Shown here: positions 23,020-33,890 of the stretch, piece by piece
How the letters are laid out: every line of letters begins with the position of its first letter
Numbering within the stretch: the first letter of the stretch is position 1
Made by a program: the position numbers and the translations under genes
The notes under the pieces: model-generated
What the model saw: the letters and a program-made list of their open reading frames with translations, nothing else
Told to the model about the DNA's origin: nothing
Databases searched by the model: none
DNA from: Solanum dulcamara
Taxonomy: Eukaryota; Streptophyta; Magnoliopsida; Solanales; Solanaceae
Assembly: GCF_947179165.1 (NCBI RefSeq)
Contig: NC_077247.1
Location: forward strand, 13,343,501 to 13,407,500
DNA length: 64,000 bases
Reading direction: 5' to 3'

Positions 23020-23917
23020 ATGAAATCTTCGCAAGAAAAAATATAGAGTGATAAATATTCCTGTTTGATAGACCCTTGTCCTTATTGTAAAGGACCCCAT
23101 TTTTGGCAACAATGTCTATATATTTCCAAGGCCGAGTTGTGTGCACCATGTCTATCTTATCAATTTTGTGGTGGTCTGTGGTTAGATTGTCCCAAGTGTT
23201 GCTACCCTTCCCCAAAATCCTCCTATGATAATTCTAATAATCCTTGTTCCTTTGATAGTACAGATTTTTGCAAGAAATTATTAGAAGAGTATGGAGAGTG
23301 CTCAAGGAGAATTGAATATGGGATGGCACACTTTATAGAGAAAAGAGTAGAGCTCTTGCAAGATATTGATATGTTTTTCTTACATATTCACAACTTAAGC
23401 AATGAATTGAATGCAAATGTTTTGACTCACAATAATATAGTTATGAGTTGTGTGATACTGAAAAAATACTTATAAGTCAAATTGAAGAGCTAAAACAGGA
23501 GGAGATGCTATGCAATCATACTTTTCTTGAAGAGGTCATTTCTGAGGAGTATAAAAGTGAGCATGTTGCATTGGTATAAGTTTGAAAGAGGGATGCATTG
23601 AACCCCATTCAAATCACTTTTTGACATTATGTTTAGATGATGACATGTCTTTCAAGTCATCCGAACTAATGGAGGAGTGTGAGGATGAGGAACAAGAATC
23701 CTACATTCTTAACTTTGTACCCGAAAAGAGAAAAAATAACATGCCTCATTTCAGAGCCAAGAAATCCAACATGCACAATCCATTAATTGGTTCCACCATC
23801 TTATTACCACCACCCTATGAAAGAAGTAAAAAGATGGATGCAAAATTGGGGGTACAATTCATATCTTCAAAGTGGAGAGAAAAATGGGTGGTGACTTGCA
23901 TCGTGCCGCGACGTTAA
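23020..23917 (+). pseudogene. Unrecognised Cys-rich ORF of F, with one early stop and frameshifts
   Basis: A frame opens at ATG 23020 (MKSSQEKI), meets TAG at 23044, and continues to 23475 with PCPYCKGPHFWQQC, AELCAPC, QFCGG and DCPKCCYP. These are four closely spaced Cys pairs in about 45 residues, followed by an acidic and hydrophobic helical stretch (LLEEYGECSRRIEYGM, KRVELLQDIDMF). A short third-frame piece (ISQIEELKQEEMLCNH) links to a second segment at 23582-23917 with EECEDEEQESYILNF and a basic end (WVVTCIVPRR). The Cys pattern suggests a metal-binding or gag-knuckle-like fold, but it is not a standard CCHC, and no enzyme domain is seen. It occupies the gag-pol position. Function unknown. 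Confidence 0.55.
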
Positions 23918-25892
23918 ATCAGGTGTTTATTAGGAGGCAACCCAATTTTAGTATAGCTTCTTATTTTTATTTTTATATTATAGTGTCACCTTTTTTTGTC
24001 TTTTTATTTTTGCAGATAAGGGGAAGTCTTAGTACCCAAATATTTGATGCAAAGGAGCATGTTTTAGCTTAAATGTGGGGTGCGTACGACCCTTGATGAA
24101 CATTGAAAAGACGTGCTACTAACTAGGCCTAGAGGCCTCGGAAAATTTTTTCTAACCCTTGTTTTAAATTTTAATTAATGCTTTGGGGACATAGCATCTT
24201 TTCAAGTGTGGGATAGGAATGCTTCCAATATATTGTTAAGGGTGGAGTGTGCTTAAGGTTTGTTTAGTAATTTTTAATTTCATTTTTTAAAAAAAAACAA
24301 AAAAAAATTACTCCCGTTTCTAGGTCCGCAACGCGGAATTGTCGGGAACTCCACTGGAAGGAAAAAAAATTGTAAAAAAAATGAATTAATTTTTTTCTTT
24401 TCTTTTTCACTTAGCCCACTTTTTAAATATAAAAAAGATTTTAATTTTTTTTGTTTATTTTTCATTTGTTATTCTTTATTACGAGCACAGTTAGTCCACG
24501 CCTTGATTTTTCTTTTCGGTTCTTTTTTGAGGAGGTCCCTTTGAACCGATTATATTTTATTTTTTTAGTAGTAGATTTTTTATTTTTTTTTATTTTTTTT
24601 ATTTTTTTTATTTTTGGAGAGAAAAGAAAAAAACCTCTTTTGACTTGGTACTTGCTATTTAGTCCTAATCTTGAGTGGTATTTTTCTGTGAATGTTAGAT
24701 TGGTCATTGAATAATAGACTTTTTGACACCTAGGCTCATATTTGTGATTCTGTATATAGCTTAATTTATTTTGTAGTTTGTTATGACCCTATCTATCTTA
24801 GAAGCAGAATTGATCCATCTTGATTGACACTTGTGCCATGTGTGGTGAGAATTTGTTTATTCCATATTTGCATTTTAGTCTAAAACTTGTCATGCATGTC
24901 ATTGAAGCGAAATAAAAAGTGTTGCTTTGTTTAGAAAATAATAATAGGCTTTCTTTGATTTGCCTTGTAAATTTTAGCTTTTTCAGATATTATATCACTA
25001 TTTAGCCCTTTTGAGCCTGTAGCTTTTTTTTGGGTAGCCATGTTTTGCCTTGACTATTTTGTTGAATATCTAGTTTTTGCACCTTGCTTATTTGAGCACT
25101 ATAGCATGAACTTATTATAATTGTTAAATCTGAAGATAAGGGATGGTTGAGTATAAAAGGTAATCAATGATAGATACAAAGTGATGAAAAAGCCCTCTTT
25201 GAAAGAATGTGACATGAAAAATAAACAGAAACATAGATTGAAAAAAAATGCTAGAAAAAAAAGATAAACATTCTTGATGAGATAAAATTACTAGTGAAAT
25301 AATTACTGAACAGAGGGTTGAAAATAGAGAAAAGAAAATAATGGGTGATAAAGTCTGAAAGTCCAAAGTGCTTAGGGAAGTGTAAGTCAATATTATATAG
25401 TTTTCCTACCCATCACCGAGCCTACATTACAACCCATTAAATTTCTATTTGATTCTATTCGAGCATCCATAGTTAGTTGAGATGTACATAATGGGCAAGC
25501 CTATAGTTCTTTGTGCATACATGTGAATTCTCTTGTGAATGCGAGAGTTGTTCTTTGATGCTAAGTCCTTAATTTGTATTCAATTATTAAATTGAGTGTG
25601 TGGACTATTTCTTCTTGTGAGGTCACGTGTCTCATGATAGGTAGGTGATTTTATCAGCTTTCTTTGAGAGAATAGGTGAGCAAGTTTATATTTGATGATT
25701 AAAGTCCTTCATTAAGGTTAGGAAGTTAGAAGTTTGTTGTTTTATTGTATATCTTGCATAATGATCGAGAATTGTACTTGATGTTTTGAAATTTGTGCAT
25801 GGCCTAATTGTGTGTAGCAACCAAGATGGTGGTGATCCTAGTTTGATTTTTTGATGAGCTTTAGTGTTTGCTCGAGGACGAGCAAAAGTTTA
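23918..25892 (+). other. Noncoding 3' region of F
   Basis: No coding domain. It starts with TTAAATCAGGTGTTTATTAGGAGGCAAC-like sequence that E also has after its pol gene (27480). It includes a long T-rich tract (24380-24620) whose two strands give low-complexity open frames, and the phrase TCCGCAACGCGGAATTGTCG near 24327 with a relative near 27676 in E. The last 400 bp match the pre-PPT region of E (compare 25410-25440 with 30805-30835: CAGCCTACATTACAACCC-like). Confidence 0.6.
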
Positions 25893-25914
25893 AGTGTGGG
25901 GTGGGGATGTGAAG
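25893..25914 (+). other. Polypurine tract of F
   Basis: AAGTGTGGGGTGGG precedes the 3' LTR and follows CTCGAGGACGAGCAAAAGTT. Element E has GTGTGGGGTGG at the same place (31291). Confidence 0.8.
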
Positions 25915-27121
25915 CCAAAAATACATATATTTAGTCATTATTTATCTCATATTTAGTATTTTTAATTATCTTTTTTGAGCTTAAATTTTATGGATTGTGC
26001 TAAATTGTATATTTTATTTGTAGTATTAATCTAACGTAAAAATGAAGAAATTTAGAGCCAAAACGAATCAAAGATAGAAGATTAAAGAAGAAAAATAAAG
26101 CAGGCAACTTAATAGACTAAATTGAATATATATATATATATTCAAACTTGCAGAAATAGAAGGAAACAAAGCAAAATTACCTCAGCAGTGCCTGAAGAGG
26201 CAACATTGAAGTTGAAGGCGCGCAGCAATGCACTTCACACATAGAACCCAATTATTTAGGTTTTGGGTTTCCCAATTAGTTTTGAACTCAGTTATTTTAT
26301 TTGGGATTTTTTACTACACTTATAAATATTCCATAAAATCAATTTTTAGGGATAATGCACTTTTGACCTAGGGTTCTTTTCTTCTTCTTCTTTTTTTAAG
26401 ACATTAGTAGGTAAAGACCCTTGTTCTAGGGTGCGGCTACAAATGATTATTGAACATTAGCTTTATGGATGAAGTTGGTTATCATTTTTATTACACCTAT
26501 ATTCTTGTTTCTACTATTTTAATGTCTGATCACCATTAGAATAAATTTGTTATCTGCCTCAAACACAAAAGACGGAAAGGAGATAGAAAACTAGAATATA
26601 GGGAACATGTTTGTTCTAAAATTGCCTAGAATAATTCGTGTATAGAATTTTATGACACATACCTATATACCATATTTTATTACTAGACAGGATGATTGGA
26701 TTAATGAATCTTTGTTGGTTCATGCTTATCCTCGCTCAACAATGTAGTTAGGCTGTCGACAAAGGTAGGTAATTAGAGGTCGAGAGACCATGTTTGTAAA
26801 ATCAACCCTGTAAATCAGTAATTTGATAACCTTCTGAAATTCATGAAAGAGATGCGAAACATGAGGTTTTTACTACGTTGCAGCCTTGGAATTGTCCCCA
26901 TAATACTATAAGTTTAATTTATTATTTAGTTCTTGCAATTTATAGTATAAAAAGATTAATAGTATTATTTTTTATTTCAATTGAATAAATAATTATATTT
27001 AACATAACTTAGCAGAATAGTTAATTGACAATTCCCTATGGGTTCAACATCTGGCATTCAAAAAGAGTCACTTTATTACTTGCACGACCGCGTACACTTG
27101 CATATGCGTTTGGACGCAAGA
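25915..27121 (+). repeat. 3' LTR of F
   Basis: It begins GGATGTGAAGCC and ends GGACGCAAGA next to the TSD ATGAG. It parallels the 5' LTR throughout, including GGTTTTGGGTTTCCCAATTA and the AAGACCCTTGTTCTAGGG block. Length is 1207 bp. A CTTCTTCTTCTTTTTTT insertion near 26383 and the short AT run are the main length differences from the 5' copy. Confidence 0.88.
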
Positions 27122-27453
27122 ATGAGTTAGAGGAGTTTAGGCTACATGTCATGAGAATGCCAAACTCTAAAGTAAAAGACCAAGAGATGGCATGACAAGC
27201 ACATCATCACTCACACATTTGAATCAGGGCAAAAGGTACTTCTCCTTAATTCTAGAGTGAGACTTTTTCTAGAAAAGTCGAGGTCTAAGTGGAACGAGAC
27301 CTTTGAAGTGGTGAGAATAACATCACATGGAGAAGTTGAGTTGTGGAATGCAATGAAAACAACAACATTCTTAGTCAATTAGCAAAGAGTCAAACACAAT
27401 TTTGGGAATGATGTTGATCACGAGGAAGAGGAATTGGAGTTGGAGAATGAGTG
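27122..27453 (+). pseudogene. Integrase C-terminal domain of E pol
   Basis: The frame of 21620 resumes after the F insertion with NELEEFRLHVMRMPNSKVKD, then shifts near 27195 into FESGQKVLLLNSRVRLF, KSRSKWNETFEVVRITSHG and ELWNAMKTTTFLVN. After a TAG it continues QRVKHNFGN and ends in an acidic tail, HEEEELELENE, with a stop at 27451. This is the SH3-like C-terminal domain (SRWSGPF/HG/E pattern) of Athila-type integrase, which helps DNA binding. It is near full length, with one frameshift and one internal stop. Confidence 0.8.
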
Positions 27454-28498
27454 AGGAAGGAGTTGATTCATGCTGCGATATTAAATCAGGCGCTACACGG
27501 GAGGCAACTCGTGATTTAGTGTATTAGGATTTTAGTTTTGTAATTTTTGTTCTTAGGATAGATTGCATCATTCTTTTGTTTTTCTTGTAAAATTAGTCTT
27601 AGGCTGATTTTTAGTTGAAAAACAAAACAAAAAAAAGAAGCAAAGAGAAAGTGGGAAAAAAATCACGCAATAGTGGAGTCCGCAATGGACCCACGTTACA
27701 GAATTTTCTCAGAAGACGGGGGTCAAAAGCGTGCAAAAATTTTCCTAGGCAGAAGAGTCCACGAACGCTCCACATCGTGAACCCAAGGTATCTTTTCTGA
27801 TTGTCAGTAGAAAGTCGAGTTTTACTCAACCTTCTTTTAATTAAACCAACCCACCCTTTTTAACCCCCAATTTCGTCCCATAACCCCATTCCCTCAAAAT
27901 AAAAGAAAAACAATTTCCTCTCTCAAATATCACTAATCTTCTAGGCAAATCCGTGTCGCGGAGTTGAATTTTTTCTTCAAGATTTCGAATTTCTCCTTCT
28001 TCAACACTCAAGGTATGGTTCTAACTTCTTCTTTTTACTCTTGGGTAATGATGGTGGTAGGTTTAAATTTGTAAATTGGGTATTACATGTACAAATATGT
28101 TCATGGAGGAAGAGATTAAGTTCTTAAACCTAATATTGTGGTAACCATGAATGTAAATTTTGTTTAAATTGACTTGGATGACTTTGAAGTGTATTGAAAT
28201 TGTTGTGATGAACATGAAAAGAATGGATTATGTGAATTCTTGAGTAACACATGTATTTTGAATGGGAAGTTGAAAAGTTCTAGAATTATGGACTCGAATT
28301 CTTGAGTAGTATCAAAAATAAAAATGGAATATGAATTGAAAAAGATTGTGCGTTTGCAAGTAGGCTGATTTGAATGAAAAAGGGGGAAGTCTGAGTATCT
28401 TTTTCCCATACAAGATTGCTAAGGTCTAAGTATAAGTTGGGTTTTTAGAATTTGATGCTTATTGAATGTTTATAATGGTTTTGCTTACAGATAAACAA
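27454..28498 (+). other. Spacer between pol and the post-pol ORF of E
   Basis: No domain. It contains GATATTAAATCAGGCGCTACACGGGAGGCAAC-like sequence, shared with F, then a purine run, GTCCGCAATGGACC-like inverted words near 27680, a C- and T-rich stretch (27840-27940) and AACACTCAAGGTATGG near 28000, which has the form of a splice donor (AAG/GTATGG). A spliced post-pol message would need such a site, but no transcript evidence is visible. Confidence 0.5.
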
Positions 28499-29706
28499 TG
28501 TCAGGAACCCACAAGAACAAAAAGGAACCAGCTACATCTGCTAGCAACCGCAAATAAGTCTGAGGTAGGGCATCTGTACCCCCAGCACCCGCAGTACAAC
28601 ACAGAAAGATATGCAGATATGGACTACAGGCTGTGAGCGCTGCCAGAAAAATATGGTACAAAAAGCATACTGAGGCTAAGTAATTTTTGAACGTGAGTAT
28701 TAAGAACGAACACTTGCACAGGGAATTTCCCTAAATTTGGAGGCGAATCCGGGAACTTAACATGGAGTTCATGTTTTCTAATCCTAAGCCATGTAACTTG
28801 TATTTGGTAAGGAAGTTCTATTCCAACTGGCAGCATGACACACGCTCCCATTTATGATTTTGCGCGGGGTTGATGTGCCATTCATTCCTATGGAACTAAT
28901 GCACTTCTTGGGTCTACTGAGTAGGTATCGGTTGTGCTAACGGAGCTTAACATTCACCCACCTTATCAAGACATCAGGCACACCTTGTGTGGCCCAAGTT
29001 CCATGGCCAAGAGGATGCATCACATACACCGGGGCTACCACCAAATATTTCCCTATGCCTATATGAATTAAGATGCGAGGGTGTGGCTAAATACTATGAT
29101 GAATTGCTTGATCCCAGGGAATCAATTTACCGATGTTATAAGGGATCGGGTGTGATTGGTCTATGCGCTAATAAAATACATGAATATAAATATGGGAGTG
29201 GTGTTGAAATCGGCAATGCATAAGACCAAAGTCCACCATGGTAGAAGGTACTCTTTTGGAGGCCGAATTACTTTGATGTACAGGAATGCAGGAATGCTTT
29301 TAGAACCCCTAGATTACATTGCCCCCTTTACACAATCCCGGTATATGTCACAAAAACCAATGGTCCGGACACTCAACATGGCCTACATATACTATGGTGG
29401 AGCAGCACCATAGAAACTATCTCATCACAGTCCTCATGATTGGGCTCAAAATTCTCTACCACAAAAATGTTTGTCAAGACTCCCTAGATGAGCAGCTCTG
29501 AGAGGTTGCAAGGTAATACCCTCTAATGAGTAGAAATGTTGGGATTAGGTATGGCTTTCAGTAAGCCCACTCATGATGATGTCCTAACAGATAAGGACAA
29601 AGAGTGTGCTAGGTCGGACATCAATTAGGATTCAGAAGAAGAAGCGAACCCAGTGTTATTGATTGAGGTCCCCAAAGATGGGGGCGAGGATAAGATAGCC
29701 GAATGA
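28499..29706 (+). pseudogene. Post-pol ORF of E, plant-transposon-protein-like domain
   Basis: ATG 28499 opens MSGTHKNKKEPATSASNRK and a stop. In changing frames it goes on with HLHREFPKFGG, RIRELNMEFMFSNPKP and LYLVRKFYSNW (28700-28830), ARVWLNTMMNCLIPGN, TDVIRDRVCLVYALIKYMNI (29070-29180), GRRYSFGGRITLMYRNAGM (29240-29300), LDYIAPFT, and a C-terminal IEVPKDGGEDKIAE ending at 29706. This pattern (LVREFYANW, then REARVWL and TDVTRERALLLYA) is that of the protein Pfam calls a putative plant transposon protein domain, recalled rather than searched. It sits where Athila elements carry an extra or env-like ORF. No signal peptide or membrane segment is seen. Several stops and frameshifts. Confidence 0.7.
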
Positions 29707-31301
29707 ATAGGGAAGTTCTCACCTTTATTTTACATATGTGATTGTGTAGCAATGGGATAGTACTATGCTTTTAAGTGTGGTCTGGGGTTTTTCTTGTTTA
29801 TTTGTAAATAAGTAGTTTGTTTTTTCTTAGATGTTGTTTTTATTTGGGTTCCTTGGAAATTTTTTTCTGTTCTTTGGCCAAGGAAATTCCTATTGAACCG
29901 CATGTAAAATAGAGTCTAAGTTTAGGATTGAGTCAAAGTTGTGGTTAAGTGACATTGTCCAATGATAGATGGACAACGACTGTCTTAAGGGTAAGCTCAT
30001 CATTGTGTTTTGTGAAAGATGTCTTGTTAGGATATACAATTGCATGGGCATGGTTTTAATGTCAAAATCATGATGAAAGTGACTTTTTTGAAACACCTAA
30101 GCTCATTTATATGACTCATTAGTGATTATTGTAAATGTGAACTTGTGTTATTGCTTGGTTTTGAATCTGTAGGATGCCAACTTGAGTTGAATGTATGCAT
30201 TTGTGTGAGGATTTGTTGTATTCTATGTGTACATGTTGATAGCTAGAACTTTACCGGTGTGTATTTGAAACAAAATGATGTTTGTGGAGTTTAGGAAATG
30301 ATGTAGGCATTTCTTCGACAACCTTCTTTTACCCCCTTTGTGACTAACCTTAATGCATAATCTCTAGTCAACCCTTTTTGAGCCTTTAGATTTTTCTTTG
30401 GTAGCGTCATATGTAGCCTATCCACATTCCTTATTTAGTCCATGAATTTGATCCAAAATCCTAAATGCTTTAGGTAAAAAGAAGAGAAAAAAATAAAGGG
30501 AAAGGAATAAGTGAGTATGAAGCCACATGAAGTAAAAGTGTTAGTTTTTGAAATAAACTTACACCTTGTTATAGGGAAATAAAAAAGAGAGAAGAAATAA
30601 GTCTTGGAAAAAAATATTATATATATAGAGAGAGAGAGAGGATAAAAGTGACTCCCTACCACAAAATGGGTAAGTAGCTTAAAGATAGAGGGTAAACAAG
30701 AGGAAGGGGTAAAGTTGACATAGTGGTTGAAGTTGAGCTAATGAGAAGTGTGATGTATAAAGCGCTTAAGAAAGTTAATCACTATTTATAGCCAAATAAT
30801 AGTTCCTACCCATCCCTCAGCCTACATTACAACCCGTGAAGTCCTAGTTGATCCTAAAACTGTCACATCCTTATATTAGTGAAGCAAAACACTAAGGGCA
30901 AGTCTATGGCGAATCTTCTGTTGCATAAGAATTCATTTGAGAGTGTGAGAGAAATTATATTCAGATAGCCACTTGGGTAAAAAAATTGTTATGTGTGAGT
31001 GCTTGTGGATGATCCTTTTGTGGTGAGGGGCACATGTTCAATAAGAGTTTGGTGATTATAAGATGTCTTGACCTAGTAATATGCATAAGTTCGCTTATTT
31101 AGGGAGTCAATTCTTGATATTAGAATGTTTTGAATAAGTCATTTCTGCGGTATTTTGGATAACATGCTTGTAAGTGATTTGCCCTTCATGCTATTTATGG
31201 TAGCCTAGCTTTTAATATCTTGCGTTGTATAGATTTTGATGTCTTTTAGAATTGACTTGTGAATTTGTTTGAGGAAAAACAAGGCTTTCCGTGTGGGGTG
31301 G
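29707..31301 (+). other. 3' noncoding region and PPT of E
   Basis: No gene. The region is T-rich and includes a TA/GA microsatellite at 30618-30641 and CAGCCTACATTACAACCC near 30820, shared with F. The polypurine tract GTGTGGGGTGG at 31291-31301 directly precedes the LTR. Open frames on the minus strand here are low-complexity. Confidence 0.6.
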
Positions 31302-32588
31302 TGATCTTGGGTGTATTTATACTCCCATTTACCATGTTCAACCCATAATTTTAACTAAGTTTGAGAGAAAAGTCCTTGTCATTGATTAGTTTTGGTGTAT
31401 TTATGTAATTTGGGCTATCAAATGTGATTAGAGGTTTTGTATGGTGCAATCTAAGCAAAAGGAGCTAAAAAGGAGAAGAACGGAAATCAAGCTCAAGAAG
31501 GACGCGAGAGACGAGAAAAAAAAGGCTAAAGCCAAGTGAAAAAGGGAATATGGAAGAAGTCTGCATCGCAGACCTCAAAAATAAAAATTATCTTCGAAAA
31601 TTCCTTAAATAGTGGAGTCTGCATTGAGACCGCATCGCAGAGAAGGCCAGAGTTTTTCAGACCTCAAGCGAGGGAGCACGTCTGCGTCGCGGACCTAGCA
31701 CCTTAAATTTGATCGCTTTATTTTTTTAGACTATATAAATAGCTCAGTTGTATTTATTAAATATAATTCAGTCTTTTATTTTGGAGAATGACAGTAAAAA
31801 TGAAGAATACTTCTTAGGGTTATTATTTCTTTCCTTCTTTCTTCATTGCTACTTGTTGAATGTTCATAAAAAAAATCTTGTGATTCAAACTTCGAGTGGC
31901 TAATTTCCCTATTCTAGGACTGTAGCCACAAGATTATGGTATAACATTACTCTGCTTTGGTTGATAATGGGTTGTTCATGATTACTCATACATTCTTGAT
32001 TTTACTATTATAATGTTTGGCCAACATTAGAATAAATTTATTGTCTACCTTGTACTCGTAAGACGGATAGGAGATAGAACATGGAATGTAGGGAACTTGT
32101 TTATTCTATGGCTAACTAGGATGATTCATTTATAGTATTCCCATGACAATTACTTATACACCATGTTTGGTTCACGTCTATCCCCGCTCAACGATGTAGG
32201 TCGACTGTTAACAAAGGTAGGTAATTAGAGGTCGGAAGACCATGATTGTATATCAAACCTGTAAATCTATAATTTAGTGACCCATTGGATACTAAAGTAA
32301 GGAATATTATGTCTAACATCTATAAATTCTATAATCCTGGAATTCATTTTAACCTGACTGAATCTCTTGTGAAATCATTGAATCGTCTTAAGTAGTAGTT
32401 TTTATAATTTTTTGAAATTAGAAGTAACAAAACATCTCAACTCTTTACAACACACGCAATTAATTTGCTTCATTAAAAGGCAATTAAAAGCCTAATTAAA
32501 GTCTTTTGGGTTCGATAATTCATCTCTAAAAAGAGTCATTTTACTACTCGTGAAATTCCGTACACTTGTGTGTGCTTTGGTAGCAACA
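31302..32588 (+). repeat. 3' LTR of E
   Basis: It runs from TGATCTTGGGTG to GGTAGCAACA (1287 bp). TATATAAATA at 31732-31741 is a strong TATA box. From 31880 on it follows the F LTR clearly (ATTAGAATAAATTTATTGTC, GGAGATAGAACA, AATGTAGGGAACTTGTTT), but the U3 part has diverged. Near 31560-31690 are three copies of a TCTGCATCGCAGACCT-like inverted phrase. The right flank TCTTG would be the TSD, but its partner is lost with the left end. Confidence 0.8.
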
Positions 32589-33369
32589 TCTTGAGTTATT
32601 AAAGTATTATGATATGAGTGTGTTGTACTATCCGGATACAGAAATTGTGGTTGGCAATGCTCTTAATAGATTATCCATGAAAAGTGTTTCCCATATTAAG
32701 GATGAAAATAAGAAGTTAGTTAGTGATGTTCATAGATTAGCTCGTTTGAGTGTTTGCTTGGTTTATTTAGAGTATGGTGATGTAGTTTTGCAAAATAGTT
32801 CCAAATAATCTCTTATGATGGATGTTTAGGAAAACTAGATAATAATCCAACTTTAGTTGAGTTGAAGAAAGAGGTTGCTGAAAAAGACATTGAGGCTTTC
32901 TCCCGAGGGGGGATGGTGTGCTCAGGTATTAAGGTCGATTGTGTGTTATTGATATTGATGGATTGAGGGAAATGATATTTTCAAAGCTGTAGTTTGTGGT
33001 TTTCAATTAATTTAGGTTACACGAAGATGTATAGAGACTTGAGGGAGGTATATTGATAGAACGGCATGAAGAAGGATATTGCGGAGTTTGTGGTCAAATG
33101 TCCTAATTGTCAACAATTGAAGGTTGAGCATCAAAACTAAGAGGTTTAGCTCAAGATATTGGGATTCCTAATTGGAAGTGGAAAGACTTGAAAATGGACT
33201 TCATTACGGGTTAGCCTCGTACCTGTAGGTAGCATGATTTGATTTGGGCAGTTGTTGACTGAATGACTAAGTCACCGCATTTCATTCCAGTTAAGACTTC
33301 CTATTCAACCAAAGATTATGGTAGACTTTACATTCAAGAGTATTTTAAGCCTCATCATGTTCCACTATC
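32589..33369 (+). pseudogene. Chromovirus pol fragment G (RNase H end to integrase start)
   Basis: E inserted into this frame. It begins LELLKYYDMSVLYYPDTEIV and ALNRLSM (end of RNase H), then DVHRLARLSV, LVELKKEVAEKD and AFSRGG. A frameshifted part reads KMYRDLREVYW, NGMKKDIAEFVVKCPNCQQL (zinc finger Cys pair, near 33100) and a decayed core start with VKTSYSTKDYGRLYIQEYF. Stops and at least three frame changes. It ends at about 33369 against element D. The sequence is close to the pol of B and C, so it is another Tekay/Del copy. The rest of G is not in the window. Confidence 0.78.
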
Positions 33370-33690
33370 AGGTTGTGCTCTTTTACCTACTAGGGCCTAT
33401 TTCATACCACATATTATCACTAATAGATGAATAATGGTTTTTTGAAGTCCTAGTGCATCTACAGGTCTGGGGGCGGTTGGGTTGGTCCCAACCCCGCTGA
33501 CTTCAGGGGAATAGGTACTCTATGTGGCTCAACAATTGGATAAGGATTCATATCTCTATCCCAATCCTAAATGTGTGTTGCAACTCATGCACAATCTCAG
33601 GGTCGACCTTTAGCCCTGCCCCTAGTTGGCGCTCTAACTGTCAACTTGGGAGAATATTCTCCTGCAGCACCACTCATGCGCACTATCTAT
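33370..33690 (-). pseudogene. gag N-terminal remnant of D
   Basis: On the minus strand an ATG near 33683 gives a short basic, Gly/Arg/Pro-rich start (MSGAAGEY, RAPTRGRAKGRP), then RVPIPLKSAGLGPTQPPPD and LQKTIIHLLVIICGMK. This resembles chromovirus gag beginnings (RGRGRARGR, then an amphipathic helix with a GM word). Stops interrupt after GRP, after PPPD and after GMK. The fragment is short, so gag is inferred partly from its place after the PBS. Confidence 0.5.
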
Positions 33691-33876
33691 GAAAGAATGA
33701 AATAAATGAGAATTTTAAAAACAAACAGGACTAAGGGCGCACGAAATAGAATTAAAAGTAATAAAATTCCTAATGATGTCCTATAGCCTCCCAACGATAT
33801 GATACCAAATCTCAGAACTAATTCGCAGAACTCTACTAGATATTAGCTTTGCACCATCAACCCAGTTGAACCTGGG

Positions 33877-33889
33877 GCTCTGTTACAAA
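33877..33889 (-). other. Primer binding site of D (tRNA-Met type, altered)
   Basis: On the minus strand TTTGTAACAGAGC stands one base after the LTR end. It resembles the usual TGGTATCAGAGC of B (38157) with three differences. Confidence 0.6.
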
Positions 33890-33890
33890 C

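Larger units (their letters stand above)
21621..27121 (+). mobile_element. Complete non-autonomous Athila-like LTR element F
   Basis: The 5501-bp element has two LTRs (21621-22868, 25915-27121), an Asp-type PBS, a short unrecognised ORF region in place of gag-pol, and a PPT. ATGAG flanks it on both sides (21616-21620 and 27122-27126), and the integrase frame of E is continuous across it (MDQLHE before, NELEEFR after). The body has no RT, RNase H, integrase or protease. Its LTRs and post-ORF region (RTTAAATCAGGYG and RGGAGGCAAC words) resemble those of E, so E-type enzymes are the likely source of its mobility. Confidence 0.85.
16527..32588 (+). mobile_element. Athila-type Ty3/gypsy element E, 5' truncated, host of two younger insertions
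   Basis: With its insertions removed, E reads: RT end and RNase H (16527-17164), integrase (20675-21620), integrase C-terminus (27122-27453), spacer, post-pol ORF (28499-29706), noncoding region, PPT, 3' LTR (31302-32588). The pol motifs (GHVGFYKR, TEKEML, IISDGG, YHPQTSG, NELEEFR) are those of the Athila lineage. The pol reading is continuous across both insertions, which proves the nesting. The 5' LTR, gag, protease and most RT are missing to the left of the H junction at 16526/16527. On the right E entered chromovirus pol fragment G. Confidence 0.82.

Noticed and set aside
24451..24714. Phe- or Lys-rich open frames on opposite strands
   Set aside because: Both come from one T-rich tract in noncoding sequence of F. 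No domain, no start context.
28499..29706. Envelope gene of an Athila-type element
   Set aside because: No signal peptide or transmembrane segment is visible, and the recognisable words fit a plant-transposon-protein domain better.
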